DNA of 64,000 bases from Malus domestica (Eukaryota; Streptophyta; Magnoliopsida; Rosales; Rosaceae): assembly GCF_042453785.1 (NCBI RefSeq), contig NC_091664.1, forward strand, positions 29,064,501 to 29,128,500. The letters are read 5' to 3'. The translations under genes were made by a program, and so were the position numbers. This document shows, one piece after another, positions 12,216 through 25,000 of this stretch. Below the pieces are notes generated by a model, which did not search any database, had not been told where the DNA came from, and saw only the letters and a list, made by a program, of their open reading frames with translations. The first letter of the stretch is position 1; each line of letters begins with the position of its first letter.

Positions 12216-15200
12216 GTTATTTACTAGCTAATTCAGTTTATGTGTATGCTTAAACTTTAAACTAAATAAGATACCTTTTGGTTTTAGCTTTTTAAATGTT
12301 TCTGGAAATAAAACATGAACTAGTTAAGAACTTTCTTAATTGCCCCTTTAAATCATTTGTACTTTTCTTTCTTCATGGTTGATTGATGCCTTTCCCAGGA
12401 ACATATACATGTTCTTGCTTTAGATTTTCGTACTTACAACTCAACATTTCTGGATAAAACTCATTCACCTTTAAAAATCCACTATAAGCCCAAATTTAAA
12501 ATCTACAACCACATCGAAACAGTATTGATCTATTAATACAATTTATTTACACTCATGTCACTCGTACTTTAGGGTCCGTTTTTCAAATTCTTAAATTTAT
12601 GCCAAATTAAAAGTACTAGAAAAAATGAAATAAAATATATAAACTATTTGCATTAATTGTATCCATGTCATACCAGAAACTTACATTTTTTTGTGATATA
12701 TTTTGTAGTAATTTTATCCATATTAATTGGTAGGTAAATTAGTTCGTTCCAATTATTGAAAAAATTTAAAACAAAATACAACACCTATATTATATATTTT
12801 GAATCAAATAACATTGCTTTAACTCGTACGTAAATTATTTTGTTCCAATTATTAAAAAAAATTCAAAAAAAAGACTACACCTGTATTATATATTTACGGA
12901 ATGAATGCGTAAGGCTCAATGTTGTATATATAAATTGATTTGTATTAGATGGCAGTTGAAACGAACGAAGTTTTGGTGATTGGAATCGGCCTTTTTGTCA
13001 GTTGTTTGCTGCTCCAATGCGAACAAGCTGATGGAAAAGAACATATAGTGGGGCTGTCTATGCTGCAAATCATTTATGTCGAAAACAGCATCATCAGTGT
13101 GTTTTCTGACGTCCCCGAAATGATCAAATCTGCATAACTACCTTGCAAATTCATGTCAGATGGCGCAAAAAATATGAAAACCAGGATCTACTTGTTTGCA
13201 TGTAAAAAGAATTTCCTTTCCTTCTGGACGCCGAAACGACGCCCTTTGTTCTTCAGTTTTTACATTGTATACGGCTCTAACTTGTATGGAAGAAAAAAAT
13301 TTCAACTTCATGAGTTCAACTCTACTGAATATTTTGCTTTGCACTACTCTGATTTGCATGAACGAAGGGGAATGTAACCGGAAACCACACTGTTCTGACC
13401 AAGCCAAACCCGTAAAATTGAAACGGGCTTTAGGTTTAAAAAGTTTCACTTTTGTTTGTGGGTCATCAAACATAGTCCATATCCAAAACCTAAATGGGCT
13501 TACCATAAGTGGGCCTGACCCAATATAATCTAGAAACAATTTCTTATATATTATAGCCTTTTTATTTTCAAATTTAGGTAGATCCAAGTATAAAAAGTCA
13601 ATCAAATGTTAGATTTCTCTTCGAGAGTTCTAGGGTGCTCTGGAATATCTCGTATATATACTTTAAAAGTTTTAACCATTAGATTTTACATTTTGTATTT
13701 CTAAATAAAAATTTAGTAGTTAAAAAAATACAAAATATTTATATTAAAAAATGTTATAGAAAATTACGTCACTGTAACGGTATCTCGTATCTCAGTGCTT
13801 TATAGATGTCATCATTTGAGACTCATCTTGTGTAAACAAGATGTGCTCATCTTGGACTCGCCTTGTTCAAAAATAAAGAAAAAACAAACGTGTTTGGTCG
13901 GCATCTTTGCTTAAGATATTCTCGTCCCTTGTTGTCGTAAAGTCACCAATGTCCTTCAATTTTTCAAACCATTTAACGCCGTACGTTAAGCCTACAATTC
14001 ATAGGTCTACCCCATATTTCCCCGCTATTCTCGCTTGGCGTCCTCAACTTCCATCAAATACTGTTTGGACCCCCCGTGGCCCTTTCAAATAGGATGCAAA
14101 AAGACTATTTTGACCCCATAATATACAAGCTATCCAACCATATGAAGTAGTACTGTTCTAAATCATCCATCTAGGCACCAGGAGAATGACCATCGTCATG
14201 ATTAATTGCCTCCACGATTAATCTCTAGCCTTTTAAAAATAAAAAAGGGGTCTAGATCTTTCTAGTCGTCCGCTTAAATTGGCACAGACACCCACCTAGA
14301 TTGCGACTGTCACTTTAACAAAAAATAGATTGCTTCTACTTTGCATTTATTCTTTCAACAAATTGTAAGAGACTTGTTAAATATATGAACACTCATTATA
14401 TGTTTATAGTCATTTGCCCACCGTGCAACAAGTGCCTAACTTCTTTTAGAACTTTGTAAATTAGTTTGATAGGTGAATTTGTAAATTTATTGAAATTTTA
14501 TGTTAAAGCACAAAAATGTATAGGTTACAGGGACATTGGTTACTTTACGATATATGGCAAAAATCATACTATATCTAATCCACCAATCAAAGTAATGTTT
14601 GAATTTTTTTGGTATGTAACGAGCAAAAAAAGATATCCTCATCTTCCTTAAAACATTGCTTCGTTTGTGCAAAGTTTCTCTCAATTGCAAAAGTATATTC
14701 TAACTAATATACAAAAGCAACTTGTTCAAATCACAAAAGTATTTTACATAAGTAGACATTGTACCAAAGTAAAAGATAAGAGATGCTAATAACTCATATT
14801 TATTCAACCTTTATGTAGTACTGGTTCAGTAGTTGGGACGAATTTCAGACCCATATCCTCCACGACTCGTTCTGAATTCAATTCCTAATGCTGGTAGATC
14901 ACACAATGATGATCAGAGAAAAACTGAATACTGTGTCAAAGCTCTTTAATTTGACTACTACACCGTTACATAATACTACTAGTCCACATGCTATCACGTA
15001 AACAAGCAGTACATAATTGTAACAACACATGACGTTGTAACAGTAATAGTTGGTTACTCGAGCATCTCTCAATTTGTACCTTATCATTGTCCTTCTGCGT
15101 TTTGAATGAGAAAGCGGGCGAGGGCAAAATCGTAAAGTCCGAAAATCAATTTTCGAATATACTTTGGAGGGGGTGCCGACGAGATTATCCAAATCCCACC

Positions 15201-15300
15201 GCGATACATTTGACATTTCCCAAATTAGCCTCCACTCCAATTGAATCCGAAAGCAAATAAATAAAAATATAAAAATATAAATCCAGAGAGAGACAGAAAA
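12216..15300. other. AT-rich intergenic spacer without recognised gene
   Basis: About 3.1 kb between the peroxidase and ATG18-like genes. It includes ORFs such as 12949-13137 (+) and 13156-13605 (-) that match nothing I know; the latter lies in sequence that looks like degenerate repeat. The peroxidase 3' UTR occupies the first few hundred bases. The last 250 bases are probably the promoter of the ATG18-like gene. Confidence 0.6.
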
Positions 15301-15548
15301 TCAAAGCAAAAAAGAAAACGAAAATCGGATCCGTTTGTCAAAAATCCAAACCACCGCACCCACCGGCACCGGCACCACCGAAAACGACGCCGTTCACCAC
15401 CCTTGCTTCTGCACCGGTGTAATTCTTTTTTTTTTTTTTTGCTATTGCTGATCGACTAAAGGGGGCGACTTCCGTCGGCGGTGGGGACCACTCCTTCCGG
15501 TGACTCTCCGGTGGCCGGTTGCATTCTCGGGGGACTTTTTGCCTGACT

Positions 15549-18500
15549 ATGAAGAAGAACCAAAACGGCGGCACCAAGGTCGTTCAGAGTAATCATCACC
15601 ATCACGCCAATAACAATGGCTTCCTTCCGAATTCTCTCAAATTCATTTCTTCTTGTATTAAAACTGCATCTTCCGGCGTAAGGTCGGGCGCCGCCACCGT
15701 CGCCGCCTCCATCACCGCCGACCCTCACGATTGCCGAGACCAGGTTTAATTTTATTTTTTTTACTTGAAAATTTATTTATTTTCGTATGTTTGATTATGA
15801 AGCTTTTGGAATTGGATTATCGGCTTAGCGATTGATTTTTGAATAATTGTGTTTGGATGCACGGAAAATTGGAGAAGAGAGGGATCGAAAGCGAAATTTT
15901 ACTAAATTTGGGGGAAAAAGAGAGGAATTAGAAAGTTGGAGTTTTGAACTTTTGTATTGTTGTGGTTGTGAGTTAATGTGATTAGATTTTTAGTCCGTAG
16001 CGAGGAAAATGAGTGACTGAGAGTGAAATGTAAAGTTCGAGCTTTGTGTTTGGCTGATGAGAAAATTTCAGGACAAAGAAGAGAAATGTGAGGAGAAGTC
16101 TGAATTTTTCGGCTAGTGTGGATGTTTGGCTTAAAAATTTGAACTTTCTTCAGTTTATGTATGTTTTGTTGAGTAGGGTTGTGTTTGTAAGAGGTAATGC
16201 TTTCTACTAGTTTAGTAGTTTGAGGCGGAGTAAAATAAATGAAGTCCTGGTTAATTAATTAATGTAGAAGTGGAAATATAACCCATTTTACGATGCTCAC
16301 TAATATCAAATTTAAGAATGTGGACTGATACTGTCAACTTTGGATGATTGCAATCATCAAAATTTAATGAGGTTACCGGATTGATAATTGTATATTTAGT
16401 GTGAAGGATATGGGATACGGTGTAACGTTATCAAGTACCCTGTCCATGAGGTTTTGATGCTCTTCAAAGAAGAATCCAATTAATGTCCAGTGGACCATTA
16501 CCATTTCAGAAGTAGCATATGCATGTAAGAAATTTGTGGGGTTTTTTCATTTCCAAATTCCGCAATCAACTGAGAATTTAATTCTAGTATAACCAAAAAA
16601 AAAAGGTTTTCGAAACCTGGAAATTTCTGTATATTGATGGTATGTGTTTCATGCCCTGAGATCCGAGTGGTTAAAAATTTGTGAGACACGGAATTAGTTA
16701 GAAGAGTCATTAGTGTCTCAGTGTATTATTACGTGTATCACTGTGATTTAACTTATTGTGGCAAACAGGTGTTGTGGGCTTGCTTTGACAAACTAGAGCT
16801 TGGTCCATCTTCCTTCAAACATGTTTTGCTACTCGGTTATTCCAATGGCTTTCAAGTCCTTGATATTGAAGATGCCTCGAATTTCAGTGAACTTGTATCA
16901 AGGCGTGATGATCCAGTTACATTTTTACAGATGCAGCCCCTGCCTGCAAAGTGTGAGGGTCAAGAAGGATTCAGATCCTCACATCCTATTCTCATGGTTG
17001 TTGCATGTGACGAAAAGAGCACGGGTATGATGCAAACAGGGAGAGATGGGTTGGTCAATGGTCATTCTGAGCCTCAAACAGGAAACTCTTCTTTGTCTCC
17101 AACAGCTGTTCGGTTTTATTCGCTAAGGTCTTGCAGTTATGTTCATGTTCTTAGATTCCGTTCAACTGTGTATATGGTTAGATGCAGTCCTCAAGTAGTA
17201 GCTGTGGGTCTTGCATCACAAGTAAGCATTAACTTATCCCATGCTTTCAATGTTATTATACGCATTTAGGAATGAATTGCTTTTCCGGCCAAACTGTAGA
17301 GGCTGAATTACTTTATCATCCTATAGATGTTTTCTGGGTGTGTGCGTGTTTGTGGAAGTCACCATGTTCCTGTAACAAATCAGAAGAGTTAGACTGGATG
17401 GTTGTAGGCTACGGGTTTCAAAAATTCACTGGGGAAGCTACATCATTTAAATATGAATGTTATACAATTCGTATCACTAAATAGGTAATGAAGTATTTAA
17501 ACCTGTCTTTGAGTCCCTTTTGTTTTCTAATTTTGCTGGCAGATATACTGCTTTGATGCTGTCACTCTTGAGAACAAATTCAGTGTCCTCACTTATCCTG
17601 TCCCCCAATTGGGAGTTCAAGGACTGGTTGGGGTCAATATCGGGTATGGTCCAATGGCTGTTGGTCCCAGGTGGTTGGCTTATGCTTCCAACAACCCTCT
17701 GATGTCAAACACAGGCCGCCTCAGTCCTCAAAGTCTTACTCCTCCTGGTGTAAGTCCATCAACTTCGCCAAGTAGTGGGAATCTGATGGCTCGATATGCA
17801 ATGGAATCTAGTAAACAGTTAGCTTCTGGGTTACTTAATCTTGGAGACATGGGTTACAAAACTTTGTCCAAGTACTACCAAGATCTTGTACCAGATGGTT
17901 CTAGCTCTCCTGTGTCATCAAATTCTAGCTGGAAAGTTGGGAGGGTTGCATCACATTCAACCGAAGCAGATATTGCTGGAATGGTAAGTATTCTTTTTAG
18001 CGAAAGTTATATTTTAATTTCACTCTGGAATCATCATTGTTTCATTATACTTACAAGAAGAGAAAAGATTTGGTAATGTTTCATTTTGAGACAATCTGTT
18101 TGAGCGATCGCATGAGAATAAGGATATTCTGACACACTCAATATTGTCAATAGTTTAAAAAACCTGATTCTAAATAGCAGAGGGGATGAGGTTGTTTTTT
18201 ATTACCTTGAGCAGTTTTGATTGAACTGTATTTACTAAGTGAAATGGCCTTTGCAGGTTGTTATAAAAGACTTTGTTTCCAGAGCCATTGTATCACAGTT
18301 CAGGGCACATACTAGTCCCATTTCTGCCCTGTGTTTTGACCCAAGTGGGACTCTTCTAGTTACTGCCTCAATACATGGAAACAATATAAACATTTTTCGA
18401 ATAATGCCATCCTGCTTGTGTAATGGATCAGGCACTCAAAGCTATGACTGGACTTCTTCTCATGTGCACCTTTACAAACTACATCGTGGCATAACATCTG

Positions 18501-21448
18501 CTGTAAGTTTTGGTCTTTTGTTGTTTCATCTTATGCTATTACTATTATGTTCCTTATGTTAATGTGGCTTCTTTTTCCTTGTGCTTATTAAACAGGTGAT
18601 CCAAGACATTTGTTTTAGTCAATACAGTCAATGGATCACTATTGTTTCATCCAGAGGGACTAGCCATATTTTTGCTTTGTCTCCATTCGGTGGTGAAACT
18701 GTTCTTCAAATACAGAATTCTCATGTTGACGGACCTACTCTTTCACCGATTCCATCTGCACCATGGTGGTTTACTCCATATTTCACAAGAAGTCAGCAAC
18801 CCTTTTCTCCACCTCCAGCAGCTACCCTTTCTGTAGTTAGCAGAATAAAAAATAACTCTGGGTGGCTCAACACTGTTAGTAATGCTGCATCTTCTGCAGC
18901 AGGAAAGGCTTCCTTTCGGTCTGGGGCTGTTGCCTCTGTATTCCATAGTTCTGTACCTCATGATATGCAATCTTCCCATGCGAAGGTCACTGCATTGGAG
19001 CACGTATTGGCTTATACTGCTTCTGGTCATGTAATTCAGTATAAACTACTGCCTTCATTGGGAGGAGAGCCAGGCGACGCTGCTTCGAGAGCAGGGCCAG
19101 GTTCTTCAGTACAGATACAGGATGAAGATTTGCGAGTGAAAGTTGAATCTCTTCATTTTTTGGATGTTTGCCGAAGAAATGATTGGCCTGAAAGAGAGGA
19201 ATGCATTTCTGGGGTTATACTTGGGAAACAAGAAGATATTGACACAATTGATAGTTCTGACTGTGATGATAGTGATGTTGGGGATAAGGAGTTGGCAAAA
19301 CCCCTTGAACGATCTCATGTGTATCTCTCCAATGCTGAGGTTCAGATCAATTCCGGAAGGATTCCAATCTGGCAAAAGTCGAAGGTACCTTTTATATTTT
19401 GTCAGTGAGATCTCTTTTGCTTATCACCATTGTCAAACATGTTTGTGATCCTTTTATTTATGTCTTAGATATATTTCTATACAATGAGTCCATGTGCTGC
19501 TGGTGAGCTAAATTTTGGTAAAGATCTTACCCGCGGAGAGATGGAAATAGAGAAGGTTCCTGGTCAAGAGGTTGAAATGAGGCGGAAGGATTTGCTACCT
19601 GTTGTTCATCCCTTTCATAGATTTCGGTCTGACTGGAATGGCAGGTAATGTTGCTGCTGTATTCATGTTAAAATGAAAATGAATTCGCGGCTTTATTGTT
19701 TTGTAGCATTTTGTATGAATCCATCTTGTATCTTTTTTCTTGCTCCTGGAGGTTGTTAAGATTCCTTGAAAATCTGCATCTTTGCATTTCTTATATGCTT
19801 TGTGTTTGTGGTTCTATATGGTTTGATGACCTTTTCTGAGAGGCTAGAGGTTTCTTGAGCATGCTTTTTTTTTTTTAAATAACAACTAAAATGTATCACA
19901 AAAATCGCTTTTGAATGTTTTCACCATTAATTGAATTTGTTGGGCGCCTTATGCAGGCATCTAATTGGAGGAGGATCCTCGAGTTCATCTTCTGATTCTC
20001 ATGAAGATAAAGAAAAGTTTCAGGAAAATTCTGGTATTTCTGGTGAGAATTTGACACCTATTGGCTCAGCTGAAAATGGTAACCCAGATGCTGGTAAGAA
20101 TCCTGGTAGTTCTGATGTAATATTGTTATTGTTTTATGGGTAGAAGAGGATTTTCTAATGCAACCTTTTTTCTTTAACGAATGGTTAGGTAATTCCTATC
20201 CATATATTCTCCAACCTGGAAATGGACAGAATGGCGAAAAAAGAGGGAGATCATTTTCGGTATCACCTCACTTGAACCATATATCCACAAAGAAAAATAT
20301 TACTTCAGTATCCCTGAAACAACCAACCTCAGGTGTTTCTACTGGTGATGATAGTAATTTTTCAAAGTGTCTATCCACTTTAACAAGCGGCTCCCCTTCA
20401 GCTGATAGAACAATTGCAGCAAGGGTTCAGTCGGTAAATAGTGGTGGGGCCAGTGAAGGTTCCAATGTAAGTTCTAACCATTCTGATCTTAGTATGAACA
20501 TGCTCGATGAGGGACCAGTACATGAATCACCGGATTTTGAGCCTTTTTTCCAAGAGGGGTATTGTAAAGCATCACCTCTGAGCAACTTTCGTGAGTCGAC
20601 TGAAGGTGTAACTGATGTTGACAGCCCCTGTGATAGGGAGAAATGCGAGGAAGATGGTGATAGTGATGACATGCTTGGTGGTGTATTTGCCTTCTCCGAG
20701 GAAGGTGAGATTTTGACACATTAATCACTTTGATCACTTTTAATTAGAAATTGTCTCATTTATGGAATGTTTACAACTGAAGATGAATGCTTCCAAGTGC
20801 TGGTAGCATATTATATGTGGAGCAATCACGTAGTATTGTACTAGATTTCACTAGTACTTTGTTGACTTCTCATTCATGTTCTAACACCTTTTGCACTCAT
20901 CTAGATTCCCCTCTTGTGGGATGTTAGGTACACTAAGTTGGGCATACTAAATTTTAGACGGTACGGTTTCTTAGACTATATAAGCTATCCTTGTCAGATT
21001 GTACGGGAATGTTGTAAAGACGTTGAGCAATCACGTAATATTACATGACTATTCTAATGGGTCCACAGATCAGTCGAGTAAAGTTTGCCGAACATGTTGC
21101 CTTGAGGTATACAAACTTTTTTCTCCTCTTGTTTTGCTAGAAGTGCATTTTAAGGGCTTTTTTGGGAAGTCGTCGCAGATTTGTGTTGTAAGGTTTGGGT
21201 ATTTTGCATCCAAGAAGATTTTCGGATGCTTTTCTAATGACAGTTGTATATCCATTCGCATTAGAATGTGATGATGATTCTGCATATTAACATTAGCATG
21301 ACAATTTATCGCCTTTCATGTTCGTGTGTTATATTTGTACACGTTATTTTATTGTGAGTAGCTTTACAATCAACGGAAGGTGATGGAACCTGTTGGAAAA
21401 TTGGATCTGTAAGCCACTGATGTTTCCACACTTTCTGTTGCAGGATGA
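15549..21448 (+). CDS. ATG18: Autophagy-related protein 18g/h-like, WD40 (PROPPIN) plus BCAS3 domain
   Basis: Exons 15549-15743, 16769-17221, 17543-17983, 18257-18502, 18596-19384, 19469-19644, 19957-20093, 20189-20704 and 21444-21448 join in frame to 985 codons plus stop, close to plant ATG18g/h (about 930-960). The N terminus has a His/Asn-rich start, then WD40-type blades (VLWACFDKLE, SPISALCFDPSGTLLVTAS, DICFSQYSQWI). An LHRG at residues 438-441 stands where PROPPINs have FRRG, the phosphoinositide-binding motif. A BCAS3-type C-terminal half follows (HVLAYTASGHVIQYKL, HPFHRFRSDWNG), then an acidic Ser-rich tail ending GGVFAFSEEG. The family acts in autophagosome formation at PI3P-bearing membranes. 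The last exon supplies only five coding bases; if intron 8 is kept, the protein ends EEGEILTH at 20724 instead. Confidence 0.92.
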
Positions 21449-21800
21449 TGTACCTCCCGGTGCCCGAATTGCACTGAAGGAATCCGAACTTCCCTTATTT
21501 TCCACGAGTATTGTAAGAACGATTGGTCAAAAGATCGGCCAAATGCCAGATTTGAAATTTAATTGATGAAGTTTCAGGTTGTTTATTTTCGACATTGGAA
21601 ACGCTACTGACCAATTGATGCACGCGATGTAATCTTTGGATCGTCGCCGTCGCAGTGCCGCTGGGGCAAATGCCTGGTACTTCCCTTCTAATTCTTATTG
21701 TATACGTTGTAAATTGAGATTCATAAATGGAAATGATGTGTGGACAGGTTCTTTTATGTGTTGTATAACATTGTTCATTCTTCAAGGAAAAGAAAAATAA
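21449..21800 (+). other. Probable 3' UTR of the ATG18-like gene
   Basis: The last exon continues beyond the stop at 21446-21448. A run with AAAATAAAAG near 21793 could serve as a polyadenylation signal. No other gene signal is present. The extent is inferred. Confidence 0.4.
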
Positions 21801-21894
21801 AAGAAGAAAAGAGAATTTAAAGAGAACATATATTTTTACAAATTGCTTTAGTTTTATGATTAGTTTCTATACAAATTGCATTTTATTTGGTCAA

Positions 21895-22090
21895 GGAGTT
21901 GGAAGACTCGTTTGGAAGTGCTTTTAAAGTCACTGAAAGTACTTTTGGTGAAATTAATTTTGCGTTCCAGAAGCAATGTTTTTTGGAAGATGCATCAGGT
22001 ATGTTTTTTGTAGAAAACACTTAAAAGTGTTTTTTCAGAATTCATTGAGATTTTTATTAAGAATTGGTTTCATGATTATTTTCACAAAAA
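21895..22090 (+). repeat. Dispersed MITE/SINE-like repeat relic, copy 1
   Basis: The segment TCGTTTGGAAGTGCTTTTAA ... ACTGAAAGTACTTTTGGTGA ... AACACTTAAAAGTG belongs to the same family as 59005-59145 and 60775-60970 (shared words: AAGTACTTTTGG, AATTAATTTCATC/AATTAATTTTG, TTTGGAAATACTTT). The common phrasing and non-coding nature indicate a short transposon. Ends and target duplication are not clear. Confidence 0.55.
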
Positions 22091-25000
22091 ACGCTTTTGT
22101 TATTAGGATTTGGTAATCTTAAAAATCCATTAGACTAAATGAAAGTACCTAATTGGCAATGGCCTCTTAGGTTTGCATTCTTTAGTGCTTATAATTTATC
22201 AGGAGATAAAACTTGTCCACACTGGGAACAAGGCCATTGCGATGGTTTTTCAAGTCAATTACGCATTATGATGTGTTTTTAACTTTCAACAATGACTTTG
22301 CATAATTTACCACCACATTGACATCTCGTTGCAAAGAAGTTATCTGAATTCATAGGTTTAGAGCTCGTTCGGTGCCTAGGATTGTATTGGATGAAGTCGT
22401 TCATAAACTTTAAGGTATATAGAAGGTCAAGGCGATGTATTTTTATTTTGAGAGGATTAGAAGGGGATCAGACACGAATGGAAACTTATTTTTTTAATCC
22501 TTGTCATTTCTTCTTTCAAATAATGAGTTAACTAATCAGATCCAGTCTTACGCACCAAATGAGGCTGAAAAGTAAAGAAATAATTGATCGAGTAGCTTCT
22601 TCTCATGAACTAAAATTTAAGAAACACAGAAAAAGTTCGAACTCGAAATAGATAAGGATGGACTCACATGCACAATAGCTATAGACTAGCGTATGGATTT
22701 GTGTGTTGTATATGGCGTGCATATGCTTTTGTTTTCAAGGCAGACAAACAAAAGGAAAAAGATTGTTGAAAAGCCTGTGGCTATTTTTCAATATTTCTCA
22801 AATAGTGAGAATAATGCACTATCATAATTGATAAACGTTAACATGACTCTTTCAAAAGCGGAACTCTCTGTCACGTTAAAGCGAGACTCTCTATCATATT
22901 ATGTTTTTTGCACAATATTTTATAAAGTTAATACGAAAATTAACGTTAAACTATAAGGTGACAGACAATCTATAAAGGATTCCACTTTTGTAAGACTTCC
23001 CGTAGCATTTCTCAAACTTTTATGGATGTACAATTGTTTGGTACAATAACTACTTATTACTTAACGAGAAAACATGGAGGCAAAGCTTTGATAGATTCAT
23101 GGCTTTGGATACCCCAAAAACATGCTACATTTTTGTACTTTTGTGGCCTACCATTCAATTAAATTTTAAATAATGGGGGCAGTAGGAACCTAGATCCTAT
23201 TAAACATTGTGGGTCCCACTTTGATGCCCTTCATATCAAGATGGAGATTTGGGGAAGGAAATGGAGAACGGAGTGGTCCCTCCCTTTTGTAATTTCAATC
23301 TCCTACCAAAAATGGTGATCCAAATTTGATTGCAGAATTTACCGTAATTGTAGCATTTTGGGTCAGTAATACAAAGTATCGAGAGTTTTTGGAGGAGGGA
23401 CAGGCGAGAGTTTCTGGGTGTAATGGTTTTCTTTTTTTCGGGTGAGAGTAAGTTCTTCGCATACGACCGTTGATGAACAACTAATCTCATCTAATCTTTT
23501 TCTATTTGAAAAAAAATAAAAAGAATTTTTCTTCCTATAACCTTACATTGTTGAAGCGAGATGCTATGTGACAATAAATCCGTCCAATGCAAGATACTCT
23601 GATAGATTTGAAGAGCGTGATTGTGTACAGAAGCCACAAGGGAGTTAGGGGTTTGGGCCCTATGGCATTGGAACCCCATGGCATGCTCGGTCGGGTTGAA
23701 AACGTTCTAGAGTTGTCCTTTGTGGAATTGGATTTGTCCTCACCAATAAGGTTGGGAATGAGTCACTTCCTTCATGTGGTCTCTCTATTGTCCTTGTGTT
23801 TAGTGATGCGATAAAATTCCAAGCTAAGCCCTAGCTATCTAGGTTGGGGGGGTAGAGTATGAACCTGTGTCATGTAAGTGTTTTTTAATGGGGTGAAGAA
23901 GACAATATTCTCAGTGGTGGAGGGGCTAGGGGTAGATAGAAGGGTATCTTAATGCGGCATTGAAATTTCTCTCAGTTGGGCGTCGAGGGTAATAAAGAGG
24001 GAATTGACCGTTATTTGACAATTACAAATCTTTTCAGCTGTAAAAGAAAAATCAACACGACTAATATGACTAAAATAGAACGTAACACGTGAAATGTCTT
24101 ATCGACAACTTTCAATTCAATTTAATCATTCGTGTACAACCTTAGTATTATCTATTGTACTACTTTACGTGGTATATATACATGAGCATTTTAGATATTT
24201 CACGTGTTTTCTATTTTTGTCATATTAGTTGTGTTGGTTCTCCTATCTCATCAAGAGGAATTTGTAATTGTCGGCTAAGTCCCAATATTCTAAGCTTGTG
24301 GCTGGTTTTGAGTTCACTACTTACTATTTAAAGCAAACCTAATCCTAATAATGTTCTATGAGGGGGTCAAGGTGCCTTTGGATCACCAATTCCTTGAAGT
24401 CTTTAGGTATGGGAATCGGAAAACTTACCAATGCCATGTCCATTGGCCAACTCACTGAAGCACTTTTATGAATAACAATGCTTGTACAGAATGCTTTTTT
24501 GGTTGAAATAAGGTTGTAGAAAGTGCTTGTTGGTAAAGCAAAAGTTAAACGAAATTTGGGTCAAGGCAAGAGACTTGTAAATCACGCGAGGCCCCACGGT
24601 AATTCTACCACCAATCCATTTGGGTTAGATCTTTGATTGATGGGTATAAGATATTAAAGATTGAATGAAAATTTCACAAAGCAGATCGAAGCTTATCCAA
24701 ATTCCAAAGTCATAGGTTTCCAACCAAGTTGATCATCACCAATGGGACTGAATGACAACTCACATTGAGGTTAATCCAAATTGAGCCACAAAAATGGAAT
24801 ATGATCATCTTCGGATCCCTTTCATTCGGATCCTTCAATCATGTATGTTCAACCGAAAATTGAATGGCCATCATTAATTAACTTTTTTTTTCTTTTTTTT
24901 TTTTTTGCTTTTTCATGTTTATCTTCTTCCCTCTTCTCATTCTCTCTCCATCTCACTTCTCTCCCTATCTTGGAGGACTTAGTCAGTTTTTGATAACTGG

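Noticed and set aside
12949-13137. 62-codon ORF (MAVETNEVLVIGIGLF...) with a hydrophobic start
   Set aside because: No homologue that I know, weak composition and no supporting splice or promoter pattern; chance ORF in AT-rich spacer.
13156-13605. 149-codon minus-strand ORF
   Set aside because: Lies in sequence that looks like degenerate repeat, overlaps plus-strand ORFs, and has no domain; probably chance.
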